Origin: Argentina anserina
Lineage: Eukaryota > Streptophyta > Magnoliopsida > Rosales > Rosaceae
Assembly (NCBI RefSeq): GCF_933775445.1
Contig: NC_065878.1
Span: 10,365,395-10,429,394 of the forward strand
Direction of reading: 5' to 3'
DNA: 64,000 bases
Shown: piece by piece, positions 24,270-36,900 of the stretch
Position numbering within the stretch: the stretch's first letter is position 1
How the letters are laid out: each line of letters begins with the position of its first letter
Translations under genes and position numbers: made by a program
The notes under the pieces: model-generated
Told to the model about the DNA's origin: nothing
The model's input: only the letters and a program-made list of their open reading frames with translations
Database searches by the model: none

Positions 24270-24919
24270 GACCGATGTGCATCACTGTACTCTCCATTGT
24301 TCTCTTGTTGTAATATTGTCGTAGGTATTTCTGCCTTTCGTACATAGTTGAAGCTGTTACTTAATGTTACTTACCACGTTCTGTCCCTTTCCCATTCTTT
24401 TCATTCAATTGGAGGAAAGCCGAATGACCATCAAGTATCAAACATGAGAGTTTTTCGATGGTAACATGAGAACAGAGTTGTTCAATTGACTCTAAAATAG
24501 TAATAGTAACAAATATCAAAGCTATTGACCCAAAGCACCACAATTGGCTAAAATTATCCCACATATTTTTTCAGCTAGTCAACTTTATAAAGTATTCCGG
24601 CAAGAATTATCCTGGTATGAATTGGCAATTTTGATACTTGGTGAGTAGTTCAAACCTTCTCAACATACATCCTTTCTCTGAGTTCCCCATACCGTAAATG
24701 TCATATGAACACGTCAACACGTCAACACGTCATATCAACACTCCAAACCCAGTAACTACAGTATGTGTTTTTATGATGAAATAGTCTGTGCAGTATTTAT
24801 GTTGCTCATTTGCTCTTCTACCACTATTTATTATTAGAGAATTTAATTTATTTGGACGCCCAGTTTTACAATCTACACTCTTTATTTTTTTTCTTACACA
24901 AAAAGATAAATCACATGTT
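24270..24919. other. Spacer downstream of hydrolase gene
   Basis: Probable 3' UTR of the hydrolase gene, then AT-rich sequence with a short AACACGTCA triplication near 24710-24732. No gene is recognised. Confidence 0.5.
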
Positions 24920-24924
24920 ATTAG

Positions 24925-27597
24925 TGTAACGACCCCAAAATTTCGAGCTTAAAAACTCAAAATTTCAAAGTCGTTAAACACCAAACAATTTCAACGAATC
25001 GAAATCATTTAAAATGCCACAGCGGATCATCTCTGAGTTCAAAATACAACTCAGTTAAACCGATTATTACAACCCAAATTATAATTCAATATTATAACAA
25101 ATGGAATTGCGAAATCCTCACTACAAACTCACAAGATAGTCACACAAAATCCTCACACAAGCTGGAGATAAATAACTTCAAGTCCTCTGAGCGGTCCGTC
25201 AATTCCCGCTAATCCACACCTGCGGAGTTATCCACTACACCATTGAATTGGTGCACCGGGATTGTAAACACAAACCCGGTAAGCTTTACAGCTCGTATGA
25301 GTAAAATGAAAATATATAACTCGCATATCAATATATACGAAAATCCAGAAATCAAACAAATATAAATGCACTCATGAGTCAATGGACGGCCCATCTGGTC
25401 GTCCCAAAGAAATATGAAATAAAACGCTCATGAGAAATTAAGTAACCCTTCTGGTAACCCAAATGCATTTATATTACGGGTACCAAGAACGCTGGTACAC
25501 ATCTGTTACCCCTTTCGTAATACACCGCCGATATTGGATAGCCACCCGCTACCCAACATCCAAAACAATCTGAGTACCCATGAGCAGATAACCACCTGTT
25601 ACCTCACATGCAGTACTAAGGCAGACAGACTAGAGCTCTAACTGTATCGTAACTTTCGCCCGGCCAAAGGCTAGGTTCCGACTTGCCAAACACGTACAAT
25701 AATCTCACATCATATTGTACCAAATCACGTCCGAAGACAAATCAACATTTTAACAATCTCAATGTTAAAATCACGTACAATAATCTCACATCATATTGTA
25801 CCAAAAATCATGTCCGAAGACAAATCAACATTTTAACAATCTCAATGTTAAAATCACGTACAATAATCTCACATCATATTGTACAAATCAAAATCACATG
25901 CTCGTTATATAAATCTCGTCATCGAAATGACATAAATCACGATAAAATCATAACAGTATATTATATAGCAAACTATATATATATGTATATATTTACCATT
26001 TATACAATATATATATATAATCCATTATATCATATACATGTCATATTTCATAAACACGTCCGAAGACAAAACTCGTCCGAAGACAAAACATTTTAACAAA
26101 CTCATGTTAAACCACGTACAATAATCACACCTCATATTGTACAAAAATTAAATCACATGCTCAATATTTAATTCTCGTCATTCGAAATGACCAATTCCAA
26201 TGAATTCATAACAGTATATAATATAGCAAACTATATATATATGTACTTATTACCATTTATACGATATATATGTAATCCACTATATTGTATACGTGTCGTA
26301 ATTCAATATTAAAAACTCTTGCAAAATCTTGAATCACCGCAAGGGTAGATTCGTAAATAAGTGAGATTTTACTCACCTTTTTTCCTGCGTGCAACTTCCA
26401 CGACGCTGAAAGTAATTTCCTCACTCGTTTCGTCAGTCACTTAATAGCACGATAAATGCTTAGAAAATTATACTTAAAATATCAGGTGACGAGTTCAGCA
26501 CAGCTAAATGTTGTTCATAAAACATTGTTCACAGAACACTGTTCATGTTTACTAATCACTGTTTTTACTAAACCACTGTTCATAGTTACTGTTTTACCAA
26601 ACACTGTTTCAAAGTTACTGTTTTACCATGACACTGTCCACAGTACTGTTACACAATCACTATTCACAGTTACTGTTCCAGGTCACTATTCATGCGGAGT
26701 TACTATTCACAGTTACTATTTATTCGGCGTTACTGTTCACCGACCGCCACCAATCATCACCAAATTTCACCACCACAACTTAAACAACATTTCCAACAAC
26801 TTCCTAGTTGACACCAAGGTCTAAATCCGAGTCTAAACAGTCCAAACAACGAAGAACATGAAATCGGCACTATTCACAAACCCTAGAAATTGAAATTTTG
26901 ATTCGGGTACTTACACTTCGATTTGGGTCGATTCCTTTTGTGGGAATGTTGCTGGGACTGAGACAAGCAAAACCCCCCAAGAATCTCGAGCCATGGTGGC
27001 CGGAGGAGGCGGCGCCGCCACAGCAGTAACTTCCGGCGGTTGCTACACCGTGTGTGGTTGTCGCCGGAGTGCAAGGCGTAGCCCAAAAGATGGAGCTCGT
27101 CGAGCCCGTCAGTTTGATAGGTGGCACGACACGAGGCGACGTCGGATGGTGGAGAAATTGGCCGGAGAAGGTTTTTGGGTCGGGTGAACAGTGCCCGAGC
27201 TCAGGTGAACAGTACCCGAGCTGATTTTTAGAAAAATCTGATTTTCTGATTTTTAATCTCCTCTCCTTCCTTTTATACTATTTCCAAAATCGGAAACGAA
27301 CTTCCGACGTTAATAACTTTCGCGTCCGACGTCCGATTCGAACGCATGACGTGTCCACGAATTCATATCGATGAGCTCTACGACTTTCGTGAAGGAAGTT
27401 TTCGCAACCGAGCGACGGAATAAAAGTCGATCTATACGTTGCGGTAACGTTACGTTTTCTAATTAAACGATCCGAGAACGTTTCCGTTTTCGTTTCGAAA
27501 TGTCGCAACCCTCCAATTGTCGTCTTGAATTAATTTCACAAGTTTAACACTTTGAAAATACTCGACATTTAGTTTCTAAAAAATTCATGTTATTACA
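24925..27597 (-). mobile_element. Solo LTR-like element, probably Ty3/gypsy (2.67 kb)
   Basis: The ends are TGTAACGACCCC and GTTATTACA, so the element starts TG and ends CA with a short TGTAA inverted terminus. It is flanked by the 5-bp target duplication ATTAG (24920-24924 and 27598-27602). There is no gag, protease, reverse transcriptase or integrase inside. The TGTAACGACCCC motif is the usual reverse-complement ending of long gypsy (Tekay/Del-like) LTRs, which suggests minus orientation; the lineage call is inference. It carries large internal duplications and many CACTGTTCA/AGTTACTGTT motifs between 26510 and 26740. Confidence 0.8.
25692..26310. repeat. Tandem and segmental repeats inside the solo LTR
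   Basis: A unit of 81-83 bp beginning ACGTACAATAATCTCACATC starts at 25692, 25773 and 25856 (third copy partial), and recurs at 26114. A larger segment, from about 25856 to 26050, is repeated at about 26114 to 26305 with substitutions (shared CATAACAGTATA, ATAGCAAACTATATATATATG and CCATTTATAC blocks). This is typical of internal LTR expansion; the units are contiguous, so it is not a CRISPR array. Confidence 0.8.
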
Positions 27598-27748
27598 ATT
27601 AGAAACAAACTTAGGTCTTGTTCGGTAACTTTTTGAAAAAAAAATTAAAAATAACTTTCAAAAATGAAAATAAGAAAATGAAAAAAGTGGAAATGCCAAA
27701 TTTGATGTTTTCACTTTTTATTCGTAAAATTTGAAATTATTTTCAATT

Positions 27749-27963
27749 TGTTCCGAGATAATTATTATTCTACCTTTGTGTGTGTCTTAGTGTTGTTATG
27801 TTTCTTGTTAGAGATAGATGTCTTGTTATGTTTCTTGTTAGAGATAGATTATCATCTCTGTAATAGATTAAAACTCTGAACCCTACAGGATTGTGGTTTT
27901 GTAATGCCTATATATAGTCCCCCATATCACACAATAAATATACAGTTATTTCATCATGCATCA
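27749..27963 (+). repeat. 5' LTR of the copia element
   Basis: 215 bp, from TGTTCCGAG to CATGCATCA. It is longer than the 3' LTR mainly because a 27-bp stretch (TTGTTATGTTTCTTGTTAGA and following) is duplicated at 27793-27819 and 27823-27849. It contains a TATATATAG box and an AATAAA signal, as in the 3' copy. Confidence 0.85.
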
Positions 27964-28654
27964 CGTTATCACGCACTTTGCTATAAAACTTTGAACTTTT
28001 AAAGGCCTAGAAATCCTATCTTTTTCCCCATCGGCCGCCCTTGTCTCCGACCTCTAGCAACCTTCTAGTCTGCACTCCTCGTCGGTGACAGCCTCTGCCC
28101 GCAACCCCCTGCATCCCATATAGATCCCTGCAGCCCCGTAGGTTCTCCTCCGCATTCGACTCGCAAAATCAACTTTTTTTACGCCACAAGACCCCGCATC
28201 AAATCATTCAAGATTGCTCCTCCAGCATACTCACGCAAGCAACGCGAACTTAACAAGCAAAGTCTTCGCTCTAGAAAAGCAACTCACGTCTTTTCCACAC
28301 CTTCCAAGATAATTTTTCATTAGCGTCCCCGCTTTTGAACGTATAGATATATTATATCGGGCGCTATTAGCTCTCTTTATGTCTCTTTTCCTGCCTTTCT
28401 TATAAGCCGATGAGACCAAACAAGGATATGATTCCCCTCTTGGTCGATGTTTTTCGTGTGATGGTCCTGGGGGAGTCACGATTGTTTTGAAAAGGGAAGT
28501 TAATCGATTTTCGTGTGGTCGCCTGAGTGCACCGCTGTTTTGGGTGCAATCGTAAGTATCACCGTTTGCATCGATTTTTCTTGTGACCATATACGTCACC
28601 CCTTCTAATTCCTATTATACTTGAATCTAATCGATTTCGTATTCGTTTTTTGTA

Positions 28655-29740
28655 GATGTCGTCGCCATCGTGACCGAAATTTGGCCTTCTTTATCTAGAA
28701 GGCAAGGAATACCACTGTCGGGTTTCCGATATGGAGCTCGCTTTCGAGAGCCGAGGGATCCAAGGCATGTTTGCCGACCATCCTGCTAATTTCCCACCTA
28801 TGACCAAGACTCAAGCTCTCATTTTTATGAGACGCCACATCCATGCAACTCTCAAGAGTCAATACTTGAACATAAAAGATCCTAAAGAATCATGGGACAA
28901 ACTACGTTTGCGGTACAACAACGTTCTTGATAAGTTTCTCCCTGAATTGACCGTTAGATGGGATAACATCCGTCTATTGGACTATAAAAAGAGAGTGAAT
29001 GACTTCAATCATGATATGTTATGCCTGCAATCCGATCTTAGTACCGTTGGTGTCATCAAGACCGACCTCGATCTTCTCAATAAGACATTGGACACGTTTC
29101 CAATCAACTATGAGGTTCATGCTGATATGTACCGCACTCATGTAGAGGAGGGAAGATTCGGACTTTCGCCGATTTAATGGACCGGTTGACACTAAAAAGA
29201 ATGATACGTTACAGTCTAACTATGGGAAAGCTCCTAAGCAAAATAATCAATCACAGACCGCTCTATACCAGTAACAACGAAACAACTCTCGTGGTAGGAG
29301 GCAACCTGGTCGTTCTTGGCCCAAGTCCAATACTTGGACCCGTGATGGTGGCGGCGGCGCACCCTCCGGTGGAGGCCATCCCCGTCCCAAACCTCAAGGA
29401 GGCCGTGTGCCTCCTCATGCCTCCAATTCCAATAATGGCAAGTCTCCATGTTTCAAATATGGCTCCTTCAAACACTTTAATCGCGATTGCCGCGCTAGCA
29501 AAGAGATGATCAAGGCATACTCCTCCTACGAGAAGTTTCTACAACCCGAATCAAATCATGTGGATGAGGACCCTGAGATCGAGACTCACCACATCTCCAT
29601 GAAGCCCAAGCCCCTTGCTTCCAAGGCTAAGCCTTCGGCCCCTACAATGGATACTCCCGACTTTGATTATTCGTTTTTAGCCTATTCTAGCTTTATGATT
29701 TCAAGTATTGTTATGGTTGACAACCATTGTTATTTTTATT
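28655..29740 (+). pseudogene. Copia gag polyprotein relic
   Basis: After a short start that hits TGA within six codons (28655), an open stretch reads MELAFESRGIQGMFADHP and then KDPKESWDKLRLRYNNVLDK and RWDNIRLLDYKKRVNDFN, the UBN2-type gag fold of copia elements. It ends at 29177. A shifted frame (29407-29742) carries a degraded zinc knuckle, CFKYGSFKHFNRDC, with the second Cys replaced by Gly. It is an in-place remnant of gag with at least one nonsense and one frameshift change. Confidence 0.8.
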
Positions 29741-29874
29741 GACTTTATAATAGTCTTTAGATATTGGAATTAGAAGTTCGTGTGTGATGTATTAAAGATT
29801 GGCATTCATTAAAATTTCTCAATTTCTTGTTTACAAGTCGATCTCTTTGAGAATTTTATTTACGTTACACTAAG

Positions 29875-30941
29875 TGTTACACCCTTGAACGTGCCATAGG
29901 CATATTAGCCTCGCTAGCGGGGAGGTTAGCCTCGCTAGGCAGAAACAGAGGCAGGGTGATTGATCTAACCAAGGGGACAAGGTGCGGGAAAGTTAGCCTC
30001 ACTGGGCAGTCATACAAAGGAAGCAGTAACATGGTTATTAGGCTCGCTACAATAGCCAAGCAAACACGGAGTCAGGTGCTAAGCAGTTCAGCATGCAAGG
30101 CAGACCACAGAGACAAGTGTTGAGGCTAGGCTAGACATTAGCCTCGCTAGCATAATCAGTGGGCTGGATATTAGCCTCGCCAGCAAGGAAGTGGGCAGAT
30201 CTGACTAGGCAGGGACAGGGACAGGGACGTCGCCAGCAGACTTCGGCAAGCACTAGGCAGGCAGTTGGCCGGATATAAGCCTCACTGGCATGGAGCAGGC
30301 ATATCAGATGCGGAGGAATTAGCCTCACCAGGCAGTTGCAGACTATGCAGGCAGTTTAGCCTCGTCATCGAGCAGTTGCGGGGAGATTAGCCTCGTCAGC
30401 ATAAGCAGTTACAGAACATGGATGATGGTAGTTACCTAGGCAGTTACAGGGGCTTTATGGGAGGTTACTGGGCTGCTTAGTGGGCGGTTATTCATGGGTA
30501 GTTGGCGCACACTGAGGAGAAGTTATCCAGGGACAGTTGGGCGCCAAGAGGGGAAAGGTTTAGACAAACCATTGTAAAGATCCATGCTAGGTTTTCAGTT
30601 TGTACTTTGAATTCATCAATGAGAAAAGGGACACTAGTTCCACAAAACCGAGTATGCATGTGATTACTTGTTAACTCCCCCACACGCAATTGGAATTCGG
30701 GAAACACTTGTGCATATAGAGACTTGTGAGTTGGGATAAACACTCATAAGGGTAGAATATAGATATCCGCTGCATAGTACAAAGAATCTGCACAAGGATT
30801 CAAGCATACACCATCAAATACAAGGTGTAGTGCAAGGAGGCTGGCTAGGATTGATACCCTAGCGCCATCACAGGTAGAAGGCAAGGCGAGAAAAATTTAC
30901 TTGCGCACGATTGGCATATATTGCACGTGATGCCTGTGACA
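29875..30941. mobile_element. Probable solo LTR nested in the copia element
   Basis: It starts TGTTACACCC and ends CCTGTGACA. The flanks are CTAAG (29870-29874) and CTTAG (30942-30946), a 5-bp duplication with one mismatch. There is no coding potential. It carries a degenerate minisatellite in which TTAGCCTCGCTAGC-like units recur about ten times between 29908 and 30400 at irregular spacing, often followed by a GCAGTT word. The boundary call is reasonable but less certain than for the other LTRs because of the mismatch. Confidence 0.6.
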
Positions 30942-31680
30942 CTTAGCATGATGGTCAACGTGTGCAACTCACGTGGTTTTTAAATTGGATGCTTTTGGGT
31001 TACATGGGACCCTAATAGAACTACATTGTGAATTTAGACCTTAAAATTTGGACAAAGGATCTCAGAACGTCAAAAATTGACGTCGATTTGGCCTCTTGAC
31101 CGTACCCGATTACTGTTCCGGCATTTCCGTAACATTTTCCGGCGTTTTGGCCGCCTTCCGGCCACTTTTTGGCGTTTCCAGCGCCACTATCCGGTTCCTG
31201 CCGGCGTCCCCTGTCGGACCTACAACTCCAGTGTCCATACCGGCCAGCTCCAGTCTCCACCGGTTTTCGGTGAGTTTTCCGACGATTTTTTCGTCGTTAC
31301 TCGTCATTTTCCGGCATATTTCTAGCAGTTCTTGCTACCACATTTTCTCAGTCCAAACTTCATCCGGTTTTGAGTTCTTTTAACATGGTTTTCCGGTTTT
31401 CTCCAAGTCCGTTATCTACACTCACCGACACTCTTTATGTGTGTTTTTACACCGATTTTGAATAGTTTCTACCACCCTCATTTACTGTTTGGTATTCCAC
31501 TGCTTCAATACCATGTTTTACCAACTCTTTAGTTGAAGAATGTAGTACTATTGTCATGTGATACATTTGCTGGGATTACACTTTGTTCTGATTCTCTTTC
31601 TTACAATATTCTACGGTGTATTGTACATAATTATTCCCGTGTCGCTGACTTTCTTAATTTTCATTTTATAGATGTCCCGA
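30942..31680. other. Non-coding interior of the copia element
   Basis: Between the nested LTR and the integrase remains. It has GC-rich CCGGC/GGCG blocks near 31110-31290 that give short open frames on both strands. No domain is recognised. Confidence 0.5.
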
Positions 31681-31749
31681 TATGAAATCGAATGTCAAGC
31701 TGATTGCGGCACCACCCACACTGTTCTACGGCACATGCAGTCGTTCACG

Positions 31750-32930
31750 GATCTAGTTTTTCGACTTCTTCGATGACTACAATGATTGGCTCAAAATCCA
31801 TCATTCAAATAAGAGGCACCGCTTCTTTTATGTTGCCTAATAGTACGACTCTCAACGTCGTTGACATTCTTTATGAGTCGAATTCTCCTCACACCTTGCT
31901 AAGTTTTAAGGACATATGTGCCAATGGTTTTCACCTCGATACTTATGTTGAGAATGGAGAGGAATATCTTTGTCTTACATCTGAGAAAGCAGGCAAGCGC
32001 CGCATCTTAGAGAAGATGAAGAGTCTCAGGAATAGTTTGTATCTTACTTCCATTTGAATATTTGAATCATATGCAGTTGAACGTAAATTTTGTGATTCAG
32101 ATTCTTATATGCTTTGGCATACCCGTCTCGGGCACCCTGGACGTGATATGATTAGAATTCTTAAGAATTCAAATGGTTATCCATTTTTCAAGTCCTGGAA
32201 GCGATTGGAGGATCACTTTACCCGTTCTCTACACGGTGAGACCGTGCCTACTCGTGCACTGCACGATGTGGCCGAACCTGCCCTCCTCGGCAACTCCACG
32301 ACATTCATGCCGTCGGTGGCGGCATCCGCTCGTTCACAAGAGTTTGCAATGCCTACCGTGCTTTTCTCATGCCTTCATGACAATTTCTGATGCCCATCGC
32401 TCATTTTTTAAAGCTTGTTCTCTTGCTAAATTTCAAGGAAGTCCTTTTTTTGCTAAGGCTTCAACCGAGAAAATTTCCTTCTTACAACGTATCCAAGATG
32501 ACATTTGTGAACCTATTCAACCAGAAGTAGACCTTTTCGATATTTTATGGTATTGGTTGATGCATCGACACGTTGGTCACACGTCGCTTTGCTCTCCACA
32601 AGAAATGCTGTATTTGCTAAGTTATTAGCCGAGATCATCAAACTTAGGGCTCACCACCCTGACCATCCTATCAAATCCATTCGTTTAGATAATGTTGGAG
32701 AATTCACTTCCAAAAATTTTGATGATTACTACATGTCTATTGAGATCAAAGTTGAACATCTCGTTCCTCATGTTCATTCACAAAACGGTCTAGTAGAGGC
32801 TACTATCAAGTGTATTCAGCTTGTTGCTCGGGCAATGGTTTTACTCAAGAGGTTTTTGTTTTGCTTAACAAGTTTTCTATCGAGGCAACGTTGTGCGCCA
32901 TGCAACCTAGGCATGCGACATAAGGGGGAG
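31750..32930 (+). pseudogene. Copia pol relic: GAG-pre-integrase and integrase core
   Basis: The first part reads SKSIIQIRGTASFMLPNST and HTLLSFKDICANGFHLDTY, the protease-to-pre-integrase linker of copia Pol. A stop then precedes LWHTRLGHPGRDMIRILKNS, the GAG-pre-integrase signature. After a scrambled frame, MVLVDASTRWSHVALLSTRN, IRLDNVGEFTSKNFDDYY and HSQNGLVEATIKCIQLVARA represent the integrase DDE core, including the N-V-G-E-F step (usually N-A-G-E-F) and the final Glu. Frames change at about 32370-32630 and no RT follows. It cannot act as an enzyme. Confidence 0.8.
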
Positions 32931-33108
32931 TGTTCCGGGAGAATTACTATTCTACCATTCTGTGTGTCTTAACTTTGTTAGGTTTTCTGTTAGAGATAAA
33001 TTATAATCTCTGTAAATAGATTAGGACTCCAAATCCTACTGGTTTTATAATACTTATATATATGTCTCATATCATTCAATAAAAATACAGTTATTTTATC
33101 ATGCATCA
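32931..33108 (+). repeat. 3' LTR of the copia element
   Basis: 178 bp, from TGTTCCGGGAGAATTACTATT to ATCATGCATCA, collinear with the 5' LTR apart from the 30-bp duplication and scattered substitutions and small indels. Confidence 0.85.
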
Positions 33109-33113
33109 CAATT

Positions 33114-33922
33114 TCTATTTTACGCGTTTTTATAAATTCCTTAACACATTTCACTCTATTTTCATCTTCAAAAATGAAACTATGCGTATCAAAACCATAC
33201 TGTACACCACTTTAACTTCTTAAAAGAGGAACGAGCGCAAAAAATCAATTCCGTTTTCGTAATTTTGTTTTTACCATTTGGGATGACGTCATTAACCATT
33301 CAACACTTGCACTTACTTTGAGACCTCTCCAACTGTCAACAACCTATCCCAGTGCCAGTCCCATCCATTTTCTCACCCCAATCTCCTCCCCCGCACCCCA
33401 CCCTAATCCTCCCCCTTCCAACCAATCACCTCTCTCCACACCCCTTAAATCCCCAAAACTACCCTCCCATCCTTCACGAAATCCTCGCCACCCCCCTTCC
33501 ATCAACTCCAGAGATTAAAAAAATCGATATAAAAACCCAAATCATTTAATTCCGAATTTTCTTTTTTTCCTTCTCTCCTTCCTGAGAGAGAGAGAGAGAG
33601 AGAGAGACTGTTGTGCTCCAACTTGGCTGTCTTCTTATTCTTCTTCCTCTGTGTGCTGTGTTGAAGGTTTCAATTTCCGTATGGATCAAATTCACTAGGC
33701 CGACTATAAATAACCGCCAAGGATTTGGACGCTGGCGCCGACCGCGAGGTCACAATCAGGGGTTTGGAGAAATTAGGGTTTCGGATAGAGGTAGGAGTGG
33801 TTGGGAGATAGGGTTTCAGCTAGGGTTTGTGTTTATTAGTTTTGGATTGAATAGGTTTAGAGGTTTGGTGTGGGGGAATATGAGTGGAGGTGTTTAGGGT
33901 GGGTTTTCTTAGGGTTTTTCGG
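33114..33922 (+). promoter_or_regulatory. Promoter and leader region of the HUB2-like gene
   Basis: A C-rich stretch (33310-33540) is followed by a GA dinucleotide run at about 33584-33606, probably in or near the 5' UTR. Two short upstream reading frames precede the main ATG: ATG at 33681 (five codons, stop 33696-33698) and ATG at 33880 (five codons, stop 33895-33897), the second only 25 nt before the start codon. If transcribed they could dampen translation. The transcription start is not known. Confidence 0.5.
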
Positions 33923-36900
33923 ATGGGGAGCACCGGTGAGCATGACCGGAAACGCCGTCACTTTAGCTCCATATCGTCGCCCACGGCGGCTGCTGCTACT
34001 GCTAAGAAGCAGCCGTTTTTGCCTATTTCTGAGGATAAGAAGGTGAAGTTTTTTTTTTATGAAGAAATGTTGTGGATTAGTGCGTTGAAATTTTTTAGTT
34101 TTGTTAATTTATTTTCGTCGAATTATTTAAATGATTCGCGGTCTGTTTATATAATTGATCAAGTGTTTATGCTGCCAATTTGTATCACTGCTTATAGTTT
34201 GGATCAGATTATAAGTGTTGGAATCAAGAGACGTTGCTGTTTGCTAGTACAAGATCATGTGGTCTTTGGTTTTGCAGTCCCAACTATGGCCTATGCATTT
34301 AATTTCTATCAATAGAGCTAAATTTGTACTAGGTAGGGATTGCAATTTGGGCGGTGGATTGACTGAACAAAGCTGTAATGACAGGAGATAAGGGTACTGG
34401 TTCGGCAATCTCTAGTGTTAGTTGGTTTTGCGATCTCTGAGTTAGTTGTGTGTTGAGGAATGATGTGTAGTTAAGGAGAGTCGATCAGTAACTTCAGAGT
34501 TTAGGATTAGCTTTTTCTCTGTTACTAGATCTCTATGATTTTATTTATGTGTTCATGTTATAGTTTTCTAGAGGGCGTTATTTGGGAAATTTGCGGGTCA
34601 ATGTGCCTTTTCATTTCAGTAGTGTTGGCATTCCTGAGATATATTAGCTTTTGGAACCTCTAAACTCATTTTCTATGTTAATGTGTGCTAGGGTAGTTCT
34701 ACTGTAGTTTCATGCTCAATGAAGACCTGGAGGCTGACCTTAAATTAAAAACATTTATTTAGGAGCTTAATTAAACAGGATCTCAAATTCACTATTTTTT
34801 TCTCCTAGGCACTGTAATAAGAGAACTTCGCTGAGATTATTTTTTACTTCATGTTATTCACTTGTTTTTAGACTTATGTTATCTTTTGACCTGTAGCTTG
34901 ACATTACCGTCCTTCAATATCAAAATCAAAAGCTACTACAGAAATTAGAGACTCAGAAGGTTGAGTACTTGGCTCTTGAGAATGAATTGGCTCAATTGAA
35001 GAAGAAACAACTGCCCTATGATCCCACACTAACAGTGGTCAACAAGTCTTGGAAACAGGTAAGACAACTTTAGTCATTGTTTCTCTCTTTGCCTCTTCTC
35101 TATTTTTGTTTTCATCTATTTCTGCATATTGATTTATGAATATGGTATTTTGTATTTTTTAGAGGGGAAAATTGACACTGTGTTTTCGTAATAGTTGGTT
35201 AAAGACATGGAATCCTGTTCTATCCAGCCAACAAAGTCAACCTGCCAGGAAGATGTTAAAAACAACTTTGTCAGGCGTGGTGAGGACCATTTTTGCGTAA
35301 ATCATAAAAAAGAAATGCTTGATTAAATACAGGTCTACCTTTATGAAGTTTTGTGTGTGTCTTATGTATTTAATCCTATCCTGTAATAACCTTCTAATTG
35401 CTGCAATCACGTAGTTACCTAGCCGATATGGTTTTCAATAATACTGCAGATGCACATCACTTTTAAATTAATAATTATAGATTTAATGATTTATAGTTAT
35501 CAATTTCTATTACTTATTGAATTTATGGACGTGGTCTTCACCCTGCTAGTGTATTGTGTTGTATGTCTATGTAACGCCTGTTGGCCATCAACTGACTGTG
35601 GCTGAGTAATTGAGGTGATCCTTACATACCATCAGCGTAATGTAATTCTTTTAGGTATTAAGTGGTTTTGTCAGTGTATCCCATGCCCTTTATTCTTGTT
35701 CTAATTTATTACCGTGATTGCCTTAGTTTCATTTATATGTTGGCAGTCAGAAATGTCCCAAGTTTATATGCCTTGACTTTGTGCTATTTGAATGTTCTGT
35801 ACTTGTAAGAAGAATCAGGAGTTCAAAGATCATTTTCCGCTAAGCCTGCTTTGTATTGTTTATCAGATGGGGCTCCGTCTACCTTGCATGATGCTTTCTT
35901 AAACCGCCTTGCACAAGCTGGTGCAACTGAAAGTTCATGTACATTCAACATGTGTAATAAGATGGAAGAAGATAGTGGAACTGCCTCTGAAAATACTCGA
36001 AATATTTTAGGTAATGTAGTAGCTGCAATTGACAACGTGTGGAATGTGAAAGATGCATTGCGTGATGCACTGTTGAAAGAGCTTCCTGAAGATGGTGAGA
36101 GTTTAGAGGTTTAAATGTTTTCTTCTGTCAAATTTGTCACGATCACAATTGTTTCAGAATTATCCCTCACTCTTCATTGTCTGCTTCTTTTGTCAGGCTT
36201 GTCTAGGCAGAGGGCATCCAATGATTTAAAAATGGAAGTTAAGAACTTGAGATTGGTATTTTGTGATAGCCTTCTGAAGCACAGGGGTCTAGCAAGGGAA
36301 CTGCAAAACCGCTGGGACATCGAAGCAAAGAACAAAGCAGAGATTAAACGTTTGAAAGGTAATCCTTATGTACATTTATCAATTAACCTAATATTTGTGG
36401 TGTCCATGTGGGTTTCATTTTTCCAGTTTTTAGTTTTTTTTAGAGGTTTGCTTATTTCATGCTTATCTCATTTGATTGGTGTTTTCATCCATGCTTGTAG
36501 ATTCATTTATCATATGAAATAAGTTTTTTGATCATTTGTCAATATTTATTTTTGTTGTCATTTCATCAGCCCTTCAATAAAAATGGATGAATTATTATCT
36601 TTTCGTCATTGCTCTCATGATTGTTCTGAAATGTTGGTTGTTCTTTGGTTGAATTTTGAAGGGGAGTTGGAAACTACTCTTGGTGAATTAGGAGAGAATA
36701 ATCGTCAACTAGCAACCCTAAAAGCAAAGAGAGATTCTACAAACGGAGCAACTTTCCCCATCTTAAATTTTCTGAACAAGCCTGTTGATAAGGCCATAGA
36801 TAAACAAAAGGATCTGCAGGATATGGAGTCTACTCTCAAAGAGCTCACGGTATTGTGTTGGCTTTCTCTCTCTTGTTAAGTACTGAAAATTCTTATATTG

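Larger units (their letters stand above)
27749..33108 (+). mobile_element. Ty1/copia retrotransposon, defective, with both LTRs
   Basis: The element starts TGTTCCGAGATAATTATTATT and ends ATCATGCATCA. It is flanked by 5-bp duplications CAATT (27744-27748 and 33109-33113). The short LTRs are similar but diverged. A purine tract TAAGGGGGAG directly precedes the 3' LTR. Internal order is gag, protease/GAG-pre-integrase remains, then integrase core, the copia order. Reverse transcriptase and RNase H are not visible: the frame after the integrase core runs within about 100 bp into the 3' LTR. A second, nested LTR sits between the gag and integrase remains. The element is dead by several lesions. 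Confidence 0.9.

Noticed and set aside
25692..25900. Regular repeats that might suggest a CRISPR array
   Set aside because: Units are 81-83 bp, contiguous, without spacers, in a plant LTR.
27603..27748. Possible MITE interrupted by the copia insertion (a GGTCTTGTTCGGTAAC start)
   Set aside because: The expected matching inverted end was not found on the other side of the copia element.
29234..29475. Minus-strand ORFs overlapping the gag relic
   Set aside because: They are shadows of the degraded gag nucleocapsid region on the opposite strand.
33318..33549. Pro/Ser-rich ORFs upstream of the HUB2 gene
   Set aside because: Chance openings in a C-rich promoter or leader region; neither connects to the HUB2 frame.
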